A DNA stretch of 64,000 bases from Humibacillus xanthopallidus. GTDB taxonomy: Bacteria > Actinomycetota > Actinomycetes > Actinomycetales > Dermatophilaceae. A program made the position numbers and the translations under genes. This document shows positions 34,699-43,592 of the stretch, one piece after another. Each line of letters opens with the position of its first letter. Within the stretch, counting starts at the first letter, position 1. The notes under the pieces were generated by a model that saw nothing but the letters and a program-made list of their open reading frames with translations, did no database searches and was not told the DNA's origin. Where the stretch lies: the NCBI RefSeq assembly GCF_006716675.1, contig NZ_VFPM01000001.1, forward strand, positions 1,364,001 through 1,428,000. The letters are read 5' to 3'.

Positions 34699-34818
34699 CC
34701 CTCAACGGCACAAGGGAATTCGCCGGTCACAGGAGACCACCCGCGGACGCAGGGAACGTCACGGCATACGTCTGCGTTGGACATTGACCAGTTTGTCTCG
34801 CCGCTCTGGAGGGCTCGC

Positions 34819-35466
34819 ATGTCCCACGTCGCCACCGTCACCGCGCTTCCGCCCCTCTCCGCCCAGGCGGACCGCCTCGTCGAGCTCGGGGTCCACGACC
34901 TCGCCGGCATGCCGGCTGCCGCCGTGCGCTCGCTCGCTCGCAGTGCGCCCTCCTCCGACGGACTCCTCGTCCTTGCCGAGCCCACCGTTGCGCCGTCGGC
35001 GCTCGCCCCGCTGCTGCGCCTCGGGGATCGGGGCGGCTTCGTCGTCGAGGACATGACCGACGTCGACGCATTCGCTCCGATCGACCGCGTCGGCCTCCCG
35101 AGCGGCCCCGGCTATGTCGTGACCGGGATCGAGCGCGGCGACGAGATGAGCAACTGGACTCCCGACGAGGCGCTGCAGCGCATCACGGAGGCCGGCCGCA
35201 CCCCGCTCACCCTCGCCGAGGGCATCCACTGGGCGCTCCAGGTGCCGGGGGTCCTCGAGCGCAACCTCTGCTTCATGACCATCGGCTCGCGCCGACGTCG
35301 ACCCGACGGTCGGCTCGACGCGCGCACCCCCGCACTCTGGATCAGCAACGGCACCGGGCGCGACGGCCGAGAGCGACGCGGCGCCCCCAAGGTCGGCTGG
35401 TGCTGGGCACGCAACCGGCACACGTGGCTCGGATTCGCCTCTGCGGCAGACCGACTCGCGATCTGA
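34819..35466 (+). CDS. DUF5701-family protein
   Basis: The 215-residue actinobacterial protein has an N-terminal helix pair (QADRLVELGVHDLAGM), a VVEDMTDVDAF segment, a central helical region (LTLAEGIHWALQVPGVLERN) and a C-terminal PALWISNGTGRDGRERRGAPKVGW stretch. This matches DUF5701 as I know it; no function is established. GGAGGG seven bases before ATG 34819 decides the start. A convergent hairpin follows the stop. Confidence 0.75.
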   Translation: MSHVATVTALPPLSAQADRLVELGVHDLAGMPAAAVRSLARSAPSSDGLLVLAEPTVAPSALAPLLRLGDRGGFVVEDMTDVDAFAPIDRVGLPSGPGYVVTGIERGDEMSNWTPDEALQRITEAGRTPLTLAEGIHWALQVPGVLERNLCFMTIGSRRRRPDGRLDARTPALWISNGTGRDGRERRGAPKVGWCWARNRHTWLGFASAADRLAI

Positions 35467-35493
35467 GCCCGTCGGCACCCATCGGCGACGGGC
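35467..35493. terminator. Hairpin between convergent genes
   Basis: GCCCGTCG (35467-35474) pairs with CGACGGGC (35486-35493) around an 11-base loop. It fills the gap between the DUF5701 and DUF2804 genes. Confidence 0.6.
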
Positions 35494-35494
35494 A

Positions 35495-36487
35495 TCACCA
35501 GCGCTGGTGCACGTCCTCCGCCCACCCGAAGATCCCGTCGACGGCCACGTCGCCGACGCGCCCCGCCCACGTGCCGAAGCACTGGTGCGTCCGCGAGGCG
35601 ATGACGCCGAGCTGGGTGACCGAGCGGCGAACGTGCTCTGGATGGAACGTCAGCTCCACCGAACCGCCCTGGATCCGCCACGGCGCCAGCCAGTCGTCGG
35701 AGGAGTAGCCCCACCGGAGCTCGTCGCTGATCTTCGTGAGCGCCCCGTCGACGACGACGGCGTTCTCGGTCACCCCCGTGCCCTGCGTCCATCTCCCCCC
35801 GACCTGGAGGCCCGTCACGCGGTCGCCGACGACACCTGAGCCAGAGCCCCAGTTCCACGAGATCGCGTACGGCCAGCGCCCGCGGCCGTGGTCAAGGGTC
35901 GCCCAGGCGGTCCCCTCTTCGATCGCGTATGCCGTGCCGTCCACGCTCAGTCGGCCAACCGCCGGGCGGGCCGGGTCCTTGACGGTGTACTGGAAGAGCC
36001 GGTCGCTCCAGGGCACGACGACGCCGAGCCGCTCATGGCCTGGCGGCAGCTGCGCGACGACGTCGAGCTCGACCCGCTCGGCTCGCGCGCGCAGCCTCGT
36101 CCCGCCGGGGGCGGGGTCGATGTCGACGCGGAGGCTCTGGGTCTGCGCGTTGGCCGGGCCGCCGTCGAGAGTGCCCGGCAGGGTCGTGCCACGGCCGAGG
36201 GGCGCGATCGCGTCGACGGCGATCTGCTCGCCCGAGCGGCGGTCGAGCACGAAGAGGGAGGGGACGGCGGCATACCCGATGTCGGAGACGACGACGGCGA
36301 CGACGTGGGTCTCGAGCGCGACCGCCCAGTACTCCCAGCGCTTGTTGCGACCCCAGCCGACGCGGCCCCGGCCGATGCCGTCGGTGCGGTGCAACGGCGT
36401 GCGCGTCCAGCCGATGGCAGCCGGGTTGAGACGTCCGTCCGGCAGCGTGAGATCGACGGGCTCGGTGATCTCACGCTCGCTGGGCAC
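35495..36487 (-). CDS. DUF2804-family protein
   Basis: The 330-residue protein is beta-rich and begins EREITEPVDLTLPDGRLNPAAIGW. It contains RNKRWEYWAVALET, FQYTVKDPARPAVGRLSV, WPYAISWNWGSGSG and a closing GRVGDVAVDGIFGWAEDV. These features match DUF2804, which resembles lipocalin-like AttH proteins that bind or modify lipids. No signal peptide is visible. A GTG start at 36487 has no strong ribosome site. A palindrome lies just upstream at 36508-36524. Confidence 0.82.
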   Translation of the reverse strand: MPSEREITEPVDLTLPDGRLNPAAIGWTRTPLHRTDGIGRGRVGWGRNKRWEYWAVALETHVVAVVVSDIGYAAVPSLFVLDRRSGEQIAVDAIAPLGRGTTLPGTLDGGPANAQTQSLRVDIDPAPGGTRLRARAERVELDVVAQLPPGHERLGVVVPWSDRLFQYTVKDPARPAVGRLSVDGTAYAIEEGTAWATLDHGRGRWPYAISWNWGSGSGVVGDRVTGLQVGGRWTQGTGVTENAVVVDGALTKISDELRWGYSSDDWLAPWRIQGGSVELTFHPEHVRRSVTQLGVIASRTHQCFGTWAGRVGDVAVDGIFGWAEDVHQRW

Positions 36488-36507
36488 GTGACCATCATGC
36501 TGCTAGC

Positions 36508-36524
36508 GTCACGTTGATCGTGAC
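36508..36524. promoter_or_regulatory. Palindrome upstream of the DUF2804 gene
   Basis: GTCACGTTGATCGTGAC has perfect six-base arms around a five-base centre. It looks like a dimeric operator, but no intact regulator gene is adjacent. Confidence 0.5.
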
Positions 36525-36546
36525 TGATCGGCAGGAGGTGAGACCC

Positions 36547-36600
36547 ATGACGCAGGATCCGCAATGGGTGCTCCCCTCGAGTGCACGATCGCGCGGCTGA
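36547..36600 (+). other. Seventeen-codon open frame with a strong ribosome site
   Basis: GGAGG lies nine bases before an ATG at 36547, and the frame ends at TGA 36598-36600 after MTQDPQWVLPSSARSRG. It may be a leader peptide or the surviving start of a lost regulator; the product matches nothing I recognise. Confidence 0.3.
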
Positions 36601-36650
36601 GGCAGTCGCGGGCGGGAGCGCCCTCCAGCCATCGCGCGAAAGGCACTCCC

Positions 36651-37535
36651 ATGGACACCACCACTTCTCACCCTCAGAGCCACCCCTCGCCCGCCCGGGC
36701 GCTCGTCCTCGCCGGTGGCGGGGCCGCTGGCAATGCGTGGGAGCTCGGCGTCATCGCGGGCCTCTGTGATGCCGGGATCGACGTGACAGCGGCGGAACTC
36801 GTCGTGGGGACCTCCGCAGGGTCGACCGTGGCCGCCCAGATCACCAGCGGCAGCCGACCCACCGAGCTGTGTGCCGCCGTCCTCGCTGAGCAGCCACCGC
36901 CCCTGCGCTCGACCTGGACGTCTCCGACGGAACGGCCTCGGCGCGTTGGCGCGACATCGTCGCGGCGAGGCTGCCCAGCCGAGACTGGCCACACCAAGCG
37001 GTGCTCATCCCCGCCGTCGATGCCCGCACCGGGGGGCCGGTCGTCTTCGACAAACACAGCGGAGTCGACCTCGTCGACGCCGTCGCCGCCGGCACCTCGG
37101 CCATGACGCGCTACGCGATCGGCGAGTGCCGCTACCTCAAACGGCGGCTACCGACGCAGCGAGAACGCCGACCTCGCAGCACGGCGCGAGGTGGTGCTCG
37201 TGCTGTCACCGTTCGGCGGTCGCTCGCGTATGCCGGCCGGCTGGGGGATGGACCTCGCCACCCAGGTCGACGAGCTGCGGACGGCCGGCAGCAGGGTGCA
37301 GACCGTCTTCCCGGACGTCGGCGCAGGCGACGTCTTCGACGCCAACGCCCTGGATCCGTCGACCCGCCCGCAGGCCGCGCGAGGAGGCTACGAGCAGGGG
37401 CGAGCCCTCGCAGGACAGCTGGCCGACTTCTGGGCTGACCCCCGGCGCCCACCTTCGGCGCAGACCTCCACGCTGCCGGCCAGGAACGCCGCCCAGCGGC
37501 CAAGCGGCCCTGCGGCTCGGCTCAGCGGCGGCTGA
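36651..37535 (+). pseudogene. Patatin-like phospholipase relic with two frameshifts
   Basis: The first frame gives the oxyanion loop LAGGGAAGNAW and the nucleophile GTSAGS. After one lost base near 36900-36907 the second frame gives LDVSDGTASARWRDIV and VFDKHSGVDLVDAVAAG. After one extra A at 37139-37141 a third frame gives NGGYRRSENADLA and the closing QGRALAGQLADFW. The catalytic DG(G/A) motif appears as NGG, so the key Asp seems lost as well. Intact patatins hydrolyse lipids. Several lesions point to real decay. The end overlaps the convergent methyltransferase gene by 14 bases. Confidence 0.72.
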
Positions 37536-38094
37536 CGGCCAGGTACCGCTCGTCGGCGATGGCCTTACCCCAGTAGATCGGCTCGGGCAGGTGCGTGATG
37601 TGCACCTCGTCGCGGACGGCGCGGACCAGCTGCTCGGTCTGTGCCGCGGTGAGGCCGGCCCCCGTGGCCCAGGACCCTTCGACGAGGACGGCGACGCCGC
37701 CGGGCCTGAGCAGCGCGACCCAGCGCGACAACGCCTCCTCAGGGTCGTCCATTGCCCACAGCACATGGCGACTGAGCACGACGTCGTACTCCCCCGCGGG
37801 CAGCGGCGGGTCGCCCGCGTCGGCGACGACGAAGCGCGCCTCCGGCACCTTGGCGCGGGCCCGCTCGACCATCTCCGGAGAGAAGTCGAGACCGTCGACG
37901 ACGTAGCCCTCGTCGGTGAGCAGACGGGTGAGTGTGCCTGTGCCACAACCGAGGTCGGCAACGCGAGCGGGTGCGTCAGGCAGGACGGACACCAGCAGGT
38001 CGCGCCAGGCCGCGCGGATCGTCGGGTCGGTCAGTCCGTGGTCGGGCTCGGTGTCGAAGGTGGCGGCGTGATCGTCCCAGGCGTTTCGCGTCAT
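37522..38094 (-). CDS. Class I SAM-dependent methyltransferase
   Basis: The 190-residue protein has motif I VADLGCGTGTLTRLL (about residues 44-58), motif II YVVDGLDFSPEMVERA, and YDVVLSRHVLWAMDDPEEAL with the following LRPGGVAVLVEG. This is the full class I methyltransferase core. The target is unknown. The ATG at 38094 begins MTRNAWDDHAATFD, a typical start for this subgroup. It stands alone on its strand. Confidence 0.87.
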   Translation of the reverse strand: MTRNAWDDHAATFDTEPDHGLTDPTIRAAWRDLLVSVLPDAPARVADLGCGTGTLTRLLTDEGYVVDGLDFSPEMVERARAKVPEARFVVADAGDPPLPAGEYDVVLSRHVLWAMDDPEEALSRWVALLRPGGVAVLVEGSWATGAGLTAAQTEQLVRAVRDEVHITHLPEPIYWGKAIADERYLAVSRR

Positions 38095-38181
38095 CGCGGC
38101 AGCGTATGCGCCTGCCCGGACAACGCATATCCCACCTCGGGTGCTCGCGTCTCGACCAGCCGACCCGGCCACGCCCCCCGG

Positions 38182-38532
38182 CTACGCGCCCAGGAGCTCG
38201 AGCTCCCTGCGGATCTCGACGTGGCGCGTCAGGAAGGCACGCTCGTCGAGCCGCTTGCGCCGAAGCCAGCCGGTGACCTCGGCGTTGCACTTGCTCGTGT
38301 TGCACGACCGGCACGCCGGGACCACGTTGTCGAGGGTGTAGCGCCCACCGCGGGAGATGGGCAGCACGCAGTCCCGCTGGAGCGGACCACCGGACGCCCC
38401 GCAGTAGGCACAGCCGCCCCACGCGGCCTGCAGGGCCTGCCACTGCGCGTCTGTGAGGTCGTGGTCGACGAGACCCATGCGACGCTTGCGGCGTCGGGCG
38501 GCCACCGCCTTGCGACTCCTGCTCACCACCAC
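38182..38532 (-). CDS. HNH endonuclease-domain protein
   Basis: The 116-residue basic protein has an N-terminal Arg/Lys-rich stretch (SRKAVAARRRKRR), a zinc-binding CAYCGA, the HNH-like core RDCVLPISRGGRYTLDNVVPA and a second CRSCN pair (about residues 74-78). The first His of the HNH motif is replaced (DCVLPI), so the active site may be altered. Such proteins cut DNA in phage, restriction or repair settings, but no partner gene is nearby. The start among three tandem GTG codons is uncertain. Confidence 0.78.
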   Translation of the reverse strand: MVVSRSRKAVAARRRKRRMGLVDHDLTDAQWQALQAAWGGCAYCGASGGPLQRDCVLPISRGGRYTLDNVVPACRSCNTSKCNAEVTGWLRRKRLDERAFLTRHVEIRRELELLGA

Positions 38533-38614
38533 GTCGCCAGCGTAGGGGCGTCACGCCGCCGCTCGTCGGACGCTCGCCTTCGTGGGTCGGTGCCCTCTCG
38601 GTCGCGCGATCCGG

Positions 38615-39475
38615 TCAGAAGGGCATCGCGATGAACGGCGACGAGTAGGCGTCGTCGCCGGCGAGCTGCCGCTCGGCCTCCGCAGGGTCGATGCGATCCC
38701 GCTCGGCCGCGAGCAGCATCCCCAGCAGCCGCACGTCCCCTGCCGTCGGGATGCCGCTGACCTCCTCGTGGGCGAGGACCCAGGAGACGGCCGCGGTGAT
38801 GCGGGCCTGGTCGTCGTACGGCTCGTACCACGTCGCATACGACTGCTCGGTGTCCTGGGGCCAGTTGCGCCGCGACACGGTCTTGATCGTCATCAGCCCG
38901 GCGTCCTGCCGTCGGGTCTCCTCGACGAGCGCCTCGTATGCCGCGCGGTAGGTGTCGTCGCGCCACAGCACCGGGTTGAGCGGGGTCAGCACGGTTGCGA
39001 ACGGGTAGCGCCGCAAGGCCTCGAGGTGGGTCTGGGCGGCCTCGCTGCCATGGCCGGTCACCCCGACCGCACCGACGAGCCCCTCGTCCATCGCGCGAAC
39101 CGCCGCCTCGAGGGCGCCGTCCGGACCGGTCGCGAGGTCCAGCTCGGCGAGGTCGCCGATGGCGTGCAGCTGCAGCAGGTCGACCGTGTCAGTCTGGAGC
39201 CGCTCCAGGGAGGCGTTGATCTCGCGCCAGGCCGACTCGCGATCACGCTGGCCCGTCTTCGTCGCGAGGAAGATGCGGTCGCGGATCTGCGGCATCCACG
39301 GGCCCAGCCGCAGCTCCGCATCGCCGTAGCTGGCGGCCACGTCGAAGTGGTTGATCCCCCCGTCGAGGGCCTCCTGGACCGACGCGTCCGCGACATCCTG
39401 CGTCACGTCGCTCAGCGCCGCCGCGCCGTAGATGAGCACCGAGCTCTGGTGTCCGAGCCGACCAAGTCTTCGCAT
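38615..39475 (-). CDS. Aldo/keto reductase family protein
   Basis: The 286-residue protein has the AKR barrel: INHFDVAASYGDAELRLG with catalytic Asp and Tyr (about residues 42-59), IFLATKTGQRD with the catalytic Lys, LLQLHAIGD with the His, and late SGIPTAGDVRLL cofactor-binding sequence. It reduces aldehydes or ketones with NADPH, or oxidises a sugar. ATG 39475 or the GTG at 39481 could start it; AAGGTGG lies upstream of both. No operon partner is visible. Confidence 0.87.
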   Translation of the reverse strand: MRRLGRLGHQSSVLIYGAAALSDVTQDVADASVQEALDGGINHFDVAASYGDAELRLGPWMPQIRDRIFLATKTGQRDRESAWREINASLERLQTDTVDLLQLHAIGDLAELDLATGPDGALEAAVRAMDEGLVGAVGVTGHGSEAAQTHLEALRRYPFATVLTPLNPVLWRDDTYRAAYEALVEETRRQDAGLMTIKTVSRRNWPQDTEQSYATWYEPYDDQARITAAVSWVLAHEEVSGIPTAGDVRLLGMLLAAERDRIDPAEAERQLAGDDAYSSPFIAMPF

Positions 39476-39538
39476 CTCCACGACAACCACCTTGTGTCAC
39501 ACGACCTGACCTCGGCAACCCCTCCCGTGTCACAGTCG

Positions 39539-40645
39539 TCACAGGCTGAGGTGGAGGTCCCTGCCGAGGATGCCCCCCAGCCGCGCAGCCTCCTGCCGGA
39601 GGGCCTTCTCGGGCGCCGGCCGAGGATCGCGCCAACTGACCGTGAGCTCGTCACCCTTCCGCGCCCACGAGCCGCGGACGACACCGCCCGCGACGACCGG
39701 GTTCGCCTTGCGGGTCATGGCGTCGCGCTGCGCCGGTGGAGTGACGTGCACGTCCTTCGTGCCGGGCCCCATCACCCACTGGTCGTGCCCCGGGAGGAAG
39801 CGGACGACGTCGGACGGCTCCGCGGCCACGAGGGAGTCGACGTCCTCGACGAGCACGTATGCCGTCATGCCCTCGACGTCGACCGTGGCCATGCGGTCTG
39901 CGAGCCCTGAGATCCAGCGGTCGAGGCGTTTGCGGCCGGCGCTCAGGCCGTTGCCGAGCCAGTAGTGGAGGTGGTCGGTCGTGGCCGGCCCGTAGGTGCG
40001 GAGGTATGCCGCGACGGCGCGTGGGCCGGCGTCCTCGAGGTCGGGGATCCCCGTCCACCGCGGGTTGGTGTCGAGCCGCTGGAAGGTGTGCTGCCCGTCG
40101 CGTGGCGGGCCGAAGCTCATGTCGCCCTGCCACGTCAGTGGCTTGATGAGCGTGCCAGCACCCTCGTCGAAGACGGCGCCGAGGTGGCGGTATGCGTGCC
40201 GCTGGGTCAGCGCGTCACCGAGCTCCCGGATCGTCAGAGGCCCGTCGCTGAGCGCATCACGCACCGCGGCTCGGAAGGCGGGCCAGTCCTCCGGCGTCAG
40301 CCGGTAGTACTCCACCCAGCTCGGCAGCTCCCACTGCCGTCCCGCCGCACGGAGTGCCAGGTAGATGCCGCCGTCGACCGGCGAGAGGTAGTGCATCGAC
40401 CCACGGAACGCGAACGCCTTGATCACCGACCCGTCCACGAGTGCCTGCGCGAGGTCGCCGGGGCGGCACGTCGTGCTGCGGGTGCACACCGCGAGGTCGG
40501 CCAGCGACTCGTCCATCGAGAGCACGGCCCCGAGCCGGTGCACGACGTCTGGAGCCGACGACGGACCGAGCGGGTCGAGCAGCTGACGGTTCAGACGCCA
40601 GGCCAGAGCCTGCGCCCACGTGACCGTGCCCTCGGGTGATGTCAT
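39539..40645 (-). CDS. HTH_42 winged-helix protein (AlkZ/YcaQ-like superfamily)
   Basis: The 368-residue protein has the repeated winged-helix layout of the HTH_42 family: AWRLNRQLLDPLG near the N-terminus, KAFAFRGSMHYLSPVDGG, PLTIRELGDAL, and the late FLPGHDQWVMG and NPVVAGGVVRGSWARKGDEL. Characterised members (AlkZ, YcaQ, AlkX) are DNA glycosylases that remove bulky or cross-linked bases. The N-terminal catalytic pattern here (RQLLD) differs from classical AlkZ, so activity is uncertain. ATG 40645 fits the conserved start. Confidence 0.8.
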   Translation of the reverse strand: MTSPEGTVTWAQALAWRLNRQLLDPLGPSSAPDVVHRLGAVLSMDESLADLAVCTRSTTCRPGDLAQALVDGSVIKAFAFRGSMHYLSPVDGGIYLALRAAGRQWELPSWVEYYRLTPEDWPAFRAAVRDALSDGPLTIRELGDALTQRHAYRHLGAVFDEGAGTLIKPLTWQGDMSFGPPRDGQHTFQRLDTNPRWTGIPDLEDAGPRAVAAYLRTYGPATTDHLHYWLGNGLSAGRKRLDRWISGLADRMATVDVEGMTAYVLVEDVDSLVAAEPSDVVRFLPGHDQWVMGPGTKDVHVTPPAQRDAMTRKANPVVAGGVVRGSWARKGDELTVSWRDPRPAPEKALRQEAARLGGILGRDLHLSL

Positions 40646-40689
40646 CCCAGCATCGTGACACCGGGCAGGCGACCAGTGGGCATCCTCCG

Positions 40690-40804
40690 GCGTCGAGAAG
40701 TGAGCACTCGACCGGAACGTGGCGTCGAGTGCCCAGATCCCCACACCTCAGACCGTCGAGTAGTGAGCACTCGACCGGAACTTGGCGTCGAGTGCCCAGT
40801 TTCC
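40690..40804. repeat. Two tandem palindromic repeat units (family B)
   Basis: Two units of about 52 bases (40690-40742 and 40752-40804) are nearly identical. Each can fold GCACTCGAC against GTCGAGTGC. The element lies between divergent genes and so may hold promoters. Related sequence recurs at 57434-57511. Confidence 0.8.
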
Positions 40805-40839
40805 TGCGGGGGACAGCCTTCGCGCCCTACATTGCAGTC

Positions 40840-41487
40840 ATGGCTGACATCGTGCTGGGTCTCTTCGCAATCCTGGCCGGGGGCGTCATGCTCTTCGCCG
40901 GGCAGTTCGTCCTGCGCCTCATCCTGCCGATCTGGGGTTTCTTCGCCGGATTCGCTTTCGGGGCAGGCCTGTTCGCTGAGCTGGCCGATGAGCGCTTCCT
41001 CGGAACGGTGCTCGGCTGGGTGAGCGGCTTCGTCTTCGCGCTCATCTTCGCAATCTTCGCCTACCTCTACTACGCGGTCGCGGTGATCCTCGCCATGGCC
41101 GCCTTCGGCTTCGCCATCGGCGCCGGCCTCATCTCCGCGCTCGGGATCGACTGGAACTGGGTCGGCGTGCTCGTGGGCCTCGCGTTCGGAGCCGCGCTGG
41201 GCGTCGTGGCCGCCTTCGGCAACATGCCGATGATCGTGCTCGCCGTCGCCAGCTCCATCGCCGGAGCCGTCAGCATCGTCGGCGGACTCATGCTGCTCTT
41301 CGGCACGCTCGACTCCGCCACCCTGACGCGGAGCAGCTTCAGCGCCGCGATCCAGTCGGGGTGGTACTGGTACGCACTGCTCCTCGTCCTCGCCGTCGTC
41401 GGCATCGTCGCCCAGACCCGGCAGCGCCTGGCCATGCGACGCAGCATCAACGAGGCGTGGTACGCGGAGCGCTCCGCGGTTGTCTGA
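40840..41487 (+). CDS. DUF4203-like polytopic membrane protein
   Basis: The 215-residue protein has about seven hydrophobic helices rich in Gly and Ala (starting MADIVLGLFAILAGGVMLF) with paired aromatic/acidic loops (ELADERFLG, GIDWNWVG), and ends in a basic cytoplasmic tail (RQRLAMRRSINEAWY). This matches DUF4203/TM7S3-type membrane proteins of unknown function. The ATG at 40840 starts the first helix, directly downstream of the repeat pair. Confidence 0.78.
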   Translation: MADIVLGLFAILAGGVMLFAGQFVLRLILPIWGFFAGFAFGAGLFAELADERFLGTVLGWVSGFVFALIFAIFAYLYYAVAVILAMAAFGFAIGAGLISALGIDWNWVGVLVGLAFGAALGVVAAFGNMPMIVLAVASSIAGAVSIVGGLMLLFGTLDSATLTRSSFSAAIQSGWYWYALLLVLAVVGIVAQTRQRLAMRRSINEAWYAERSAVV

Positions 41488-41676
41488 GGCACGTCCCCAC
41501 GCCCCCGAGGCGGTCAGGCGCCCCCTGCGCTCATCAAATCTGCGACAGCCGTGGCAGTCTCTCCCGGCGCCGAACCGGGACCTTCTCCCCTTCTGCACCC
41601 ACGGGGTCGGCCCCACACTCGGCAGTGAGGCGGCGGCCCGAGAGAGTCGCCCCGGAGACGAAGGCTGGGACAGGCC

Positions 41677-41910
41677 ATGCGGCGTCACGTGGAGGTGCAC
41701 CAGCGGGGACGGGACGTCGATGAGCCGAGGACAGCTCGCGGTGACGGCACGAGCCGGAGGCAGCGTCTCGAGCTCGCCGGTAGGTCGGTGCTCGGGGTGC
41801 TCGGTCTCACGATGGTCCTGCTCATGCTCAGCGCCGTCCTCATCGCGGTGCTGCTGCTCGCGTTCAACTGGCTCGTGTTCGGCATGGTGCTCGGCGGTCT
41901 CGGCGAGTGA
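41677..41910 (+). CDS. Small single- or double-helix membrane protein
   Basis: The 77-residue product has a basic N-terminal half (RRHVEVHQRGRDVDEPRTAR) and a hydrophobic C-terminal half (GVLGLTMVLLMLSAVLIAVLL, about residues 41-61, then FNWLVFGMVLGG). It would sit in the membrane with a charged cytoplasmic tail. The start has no clear ribosome site and could lie further downstream. No family is recognised. Confidence 0.5.
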   Translation: MRRHVEVHQRGRDVDEPRTARGDGTSRRQRLELAGRSVLGVLGLTMVLLMLSAVLIAVLLLAFNWLVFGMVLGGLGE

Positions 41911-42012
41911 CTCCTCGGGCACGTCAGGAGCCGTCCACGTGTCGGTGACGGTTGAGCCGCAGCGTCGTCGGGTAGGACTCGGTGGTCCATGACACCGATC
42001 GAAGGAGCGCAC

Positions 42013-42456
42013 ATGTCGGATGACGAGAAGGTCGCCAAGGACCTCGTGGAGACCCTGAAGGACGGCGAGCGTGGTTTCGCCGCCGCCGCCGAGAAGCTGC
42101 GCGACAGCGACCGCGCCGAGTGGGCGGCGACGCTGCAGCGCCTGTCGGAGCAGCGCGCCGGCTTCCGCCGCGAGATCGTCGAGATGGGCCACGAGTACGG
42201 CGACGACGTCGACGAGAGCGGCTCCGTCGCCGCGACCCTGCACCGTGGGTGGATCTCGCTCAAGGACGCCCTGACCGGTGACGACGCGGGCAGTGTCCTC
42301 GGTGCCGCCGTCACGGGTGAGGACCACGCGGTGTCGGAGTACGAGAAGGGCCTCGAGAAGGACCTCAGCGCGGGCTTCCGCGAGGTAGTGACCCGTCAGC
42401 ACGCCGCCATCGTGGCTGCGCGCAACGAGGTCAAGGCTCTTCAGATCGCCGACTGA
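42013..42456 (+). CDS. DUF2383 (PA2169-like) four-helix-bundle protein
   Basis: The 147-residue protein is ferritin-like and all-helical: VAKDLVETLKDGERGFAAAA, LQRLSEQRAGFRREI, AATLHRGWISLKDALTGDD and TGEDHAVSEYEKGLEKDL. It fits the DUF2383/PA2169 family, whose members look like metal-free or di-metal ferritin-like proteins of unknown role. GAAGGAG six bases before ATG 42013 is a textbook ribosome site and rules out the ATG at 41989. A perfect hairpin follows. Confidence 0.83.
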   Translation: MSDDEKVAKDLVETLKDGERGFAAAAEKLRDSDRAEWAATLQRLSEQRAGFRREIVEMGHEYGDDVDESGSVAATLHRGWISLKDALTGDDAGSVLGAAVTGEDHAVSEYEKGLEKDLSAGFREVVTRQHAAIVAARNEVKALQIAD

Positions 42457-42492
42457 CATCGTCCGCCGGCCTCGTCAGAGGCAGCGACACGA

Positions 42493-42530
42493 AGCGAGCC
42501 GGTCAGCCCCACAGGGCTGACCGGCTCGCT
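42493..42530. terminator. Perfect hairpin between convergent genes
   Basis: AGCGAGCCGGTCAGCCC (42493-42509) pairs exactly with 42514-42530 around a four-base loop CACA. It lies between the DUF2383 gene and the end of the inositol operon and can serve both. Confidence 0.85.
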
Positions 42531-42544
42531 CGCGTGACGCCGGG

Positions 42545-43549
42545 TCACGCGTAGAAGGCGGGCTTCTCGATCATCTCGACCGTGACGACACCGTCGCCCG
42601 TGAGTGCCTTGACACCGGCGTCGCACACGCAGGCGGCGGCATACCCGTCCCACGACGTCGAGCCGGAGTGCTGGCCTGAGGCGACGCCGGTGATCCACTC
42701 CTGGACCTCGGTGACGAAGGCGCCCCAGAAGCGGTCGTTGTGGTCGCGGGCGATGGTGTTGCGGTGGCCCGAACCGTCGCGCACCTCGATGGCGTGCTGG
42801 TCAGAGAGGCTGACGGTGCCCTTCTCGGCAACCGCCTCGCAGCGGATGTCGTAGCCGAACTGGCAGTTGACGAAGATCTCGTCGTCGACCCGCACGCCGG
42901 ACGCGGTCTCGAGGATGAGCACGAGCGGGTCCTGGAGGTGCTCGAAGCGCAGCGACGTCTTCTTCGGCTTGTCGACGCGCGCCGAGACGAACTCCTCGCC
43001 GAGCAGCCAGCGCATCGTGTCGACCTCGTGGATCGCCGTGTCGTTGATCGCCATGTCCCACGTGTAGTGCTCGGGCACGGTGGGGTTGCGGTGCGCGCAG
43101 TGGACCATGAGCGTCTCGCCGAGCTCGCCCGAGTCGAGCAGCGCCTTCATCTCGCGATAGCTGCGGTCGAAGCGCCGCATGAAGCCGACGGTCACGAGAC
43201 GTCGCCCACCTGCCTGCTCCGCTTCCATGATGCGCAGCGCGGCCGCAGCCGTCGGCGTCAGCGGCTTCTCGCAGAAGACGGGCTTGCCCGCGGCGATGCA
43301 GGCCAGCACGTCGACCTCGTGGGCGGGGCCGTAGCTGCAGATCATCACGGCGTCGACCTCGTCGGCCGCGATGAGGCTCGCCGAGTCGGGGTATGCCGTC
43401 GCACCGATCCGCGTCGCCACCTCCTTCGCCCGCAGCTCGTCGACATCGGAGACGGCGACGACGCGCCCTCCCGCGATGACGGTGTGGATGCGGTCGATGT
43501 GGGCCTGGCCCATTCCGCCGGGGCCGATCATGCCGATGCGCACGGTCAT
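42545..43549 (-). CDS. iolG: Inositol 2-dehydrogenase
   Basis: The 334-residue protein has the NAD-binding [13 protein letters not shown] (about residues 5-17), the CEKPLTP lysine motif (about 95-101), [26 protein letters not shown] and [14 protein letters not shown] with the catalytic Asp and His. The GFMRR and CAHRNPTV stretches closely recall Bacillus IolG, which oxidises myo-inositol to 2-keto-myo-inositol. It is the last gene of the inositol operon. GAAGGAG nine bases before ATG 43549 supports the start. Confidence 0.87.
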   Translation of the reverse strand: MTVRIGMIGPGGMGQAHIDRIHTVIAGGRVVAVSDVDELRAKEVATRIGATAYPDSASLIAADEVDAVMICSYGPAHEVDVLACIAAGKPVFCEKPLTPTAAAALRIMEAEQAGGRRLVTVGFMRRFDRSYREMKALLDSGELGETLMVHCAHRNPTVPEHYTWDMAINDTAIHEVDTMRWLLGEEFVSARVDKPKKTSLRFEHLQDPLVLILETASGVRVDDEIFVNCQFGYDIRCEAVAEKGTVSLSDQHAIEVRDGSGHRNTIARDHNDRFWGAFVTEVQEWITGVASGQHSGSTSWDGYAAACVCDAGVKALTGDGVVTVEMIEKPAFYA

Positions 43550-43592
43550 TGGTGTCACTCCTTCGTGATGAGGATGCTCGGGCTCAGGACGC

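Noticed and set aside
38182..38532. The HNH gene as part of a restriction or phage defence system
   Set aside because: No methyltransferase of the restriction type, no specificity gene and no phage genes lie beside it.
41540..41676. A possible riboswitch before the small membrane-protein gene
   Set aside because: Short runs resembling pieces of known riboswitches appear, but no complete consensus core could be aligned.
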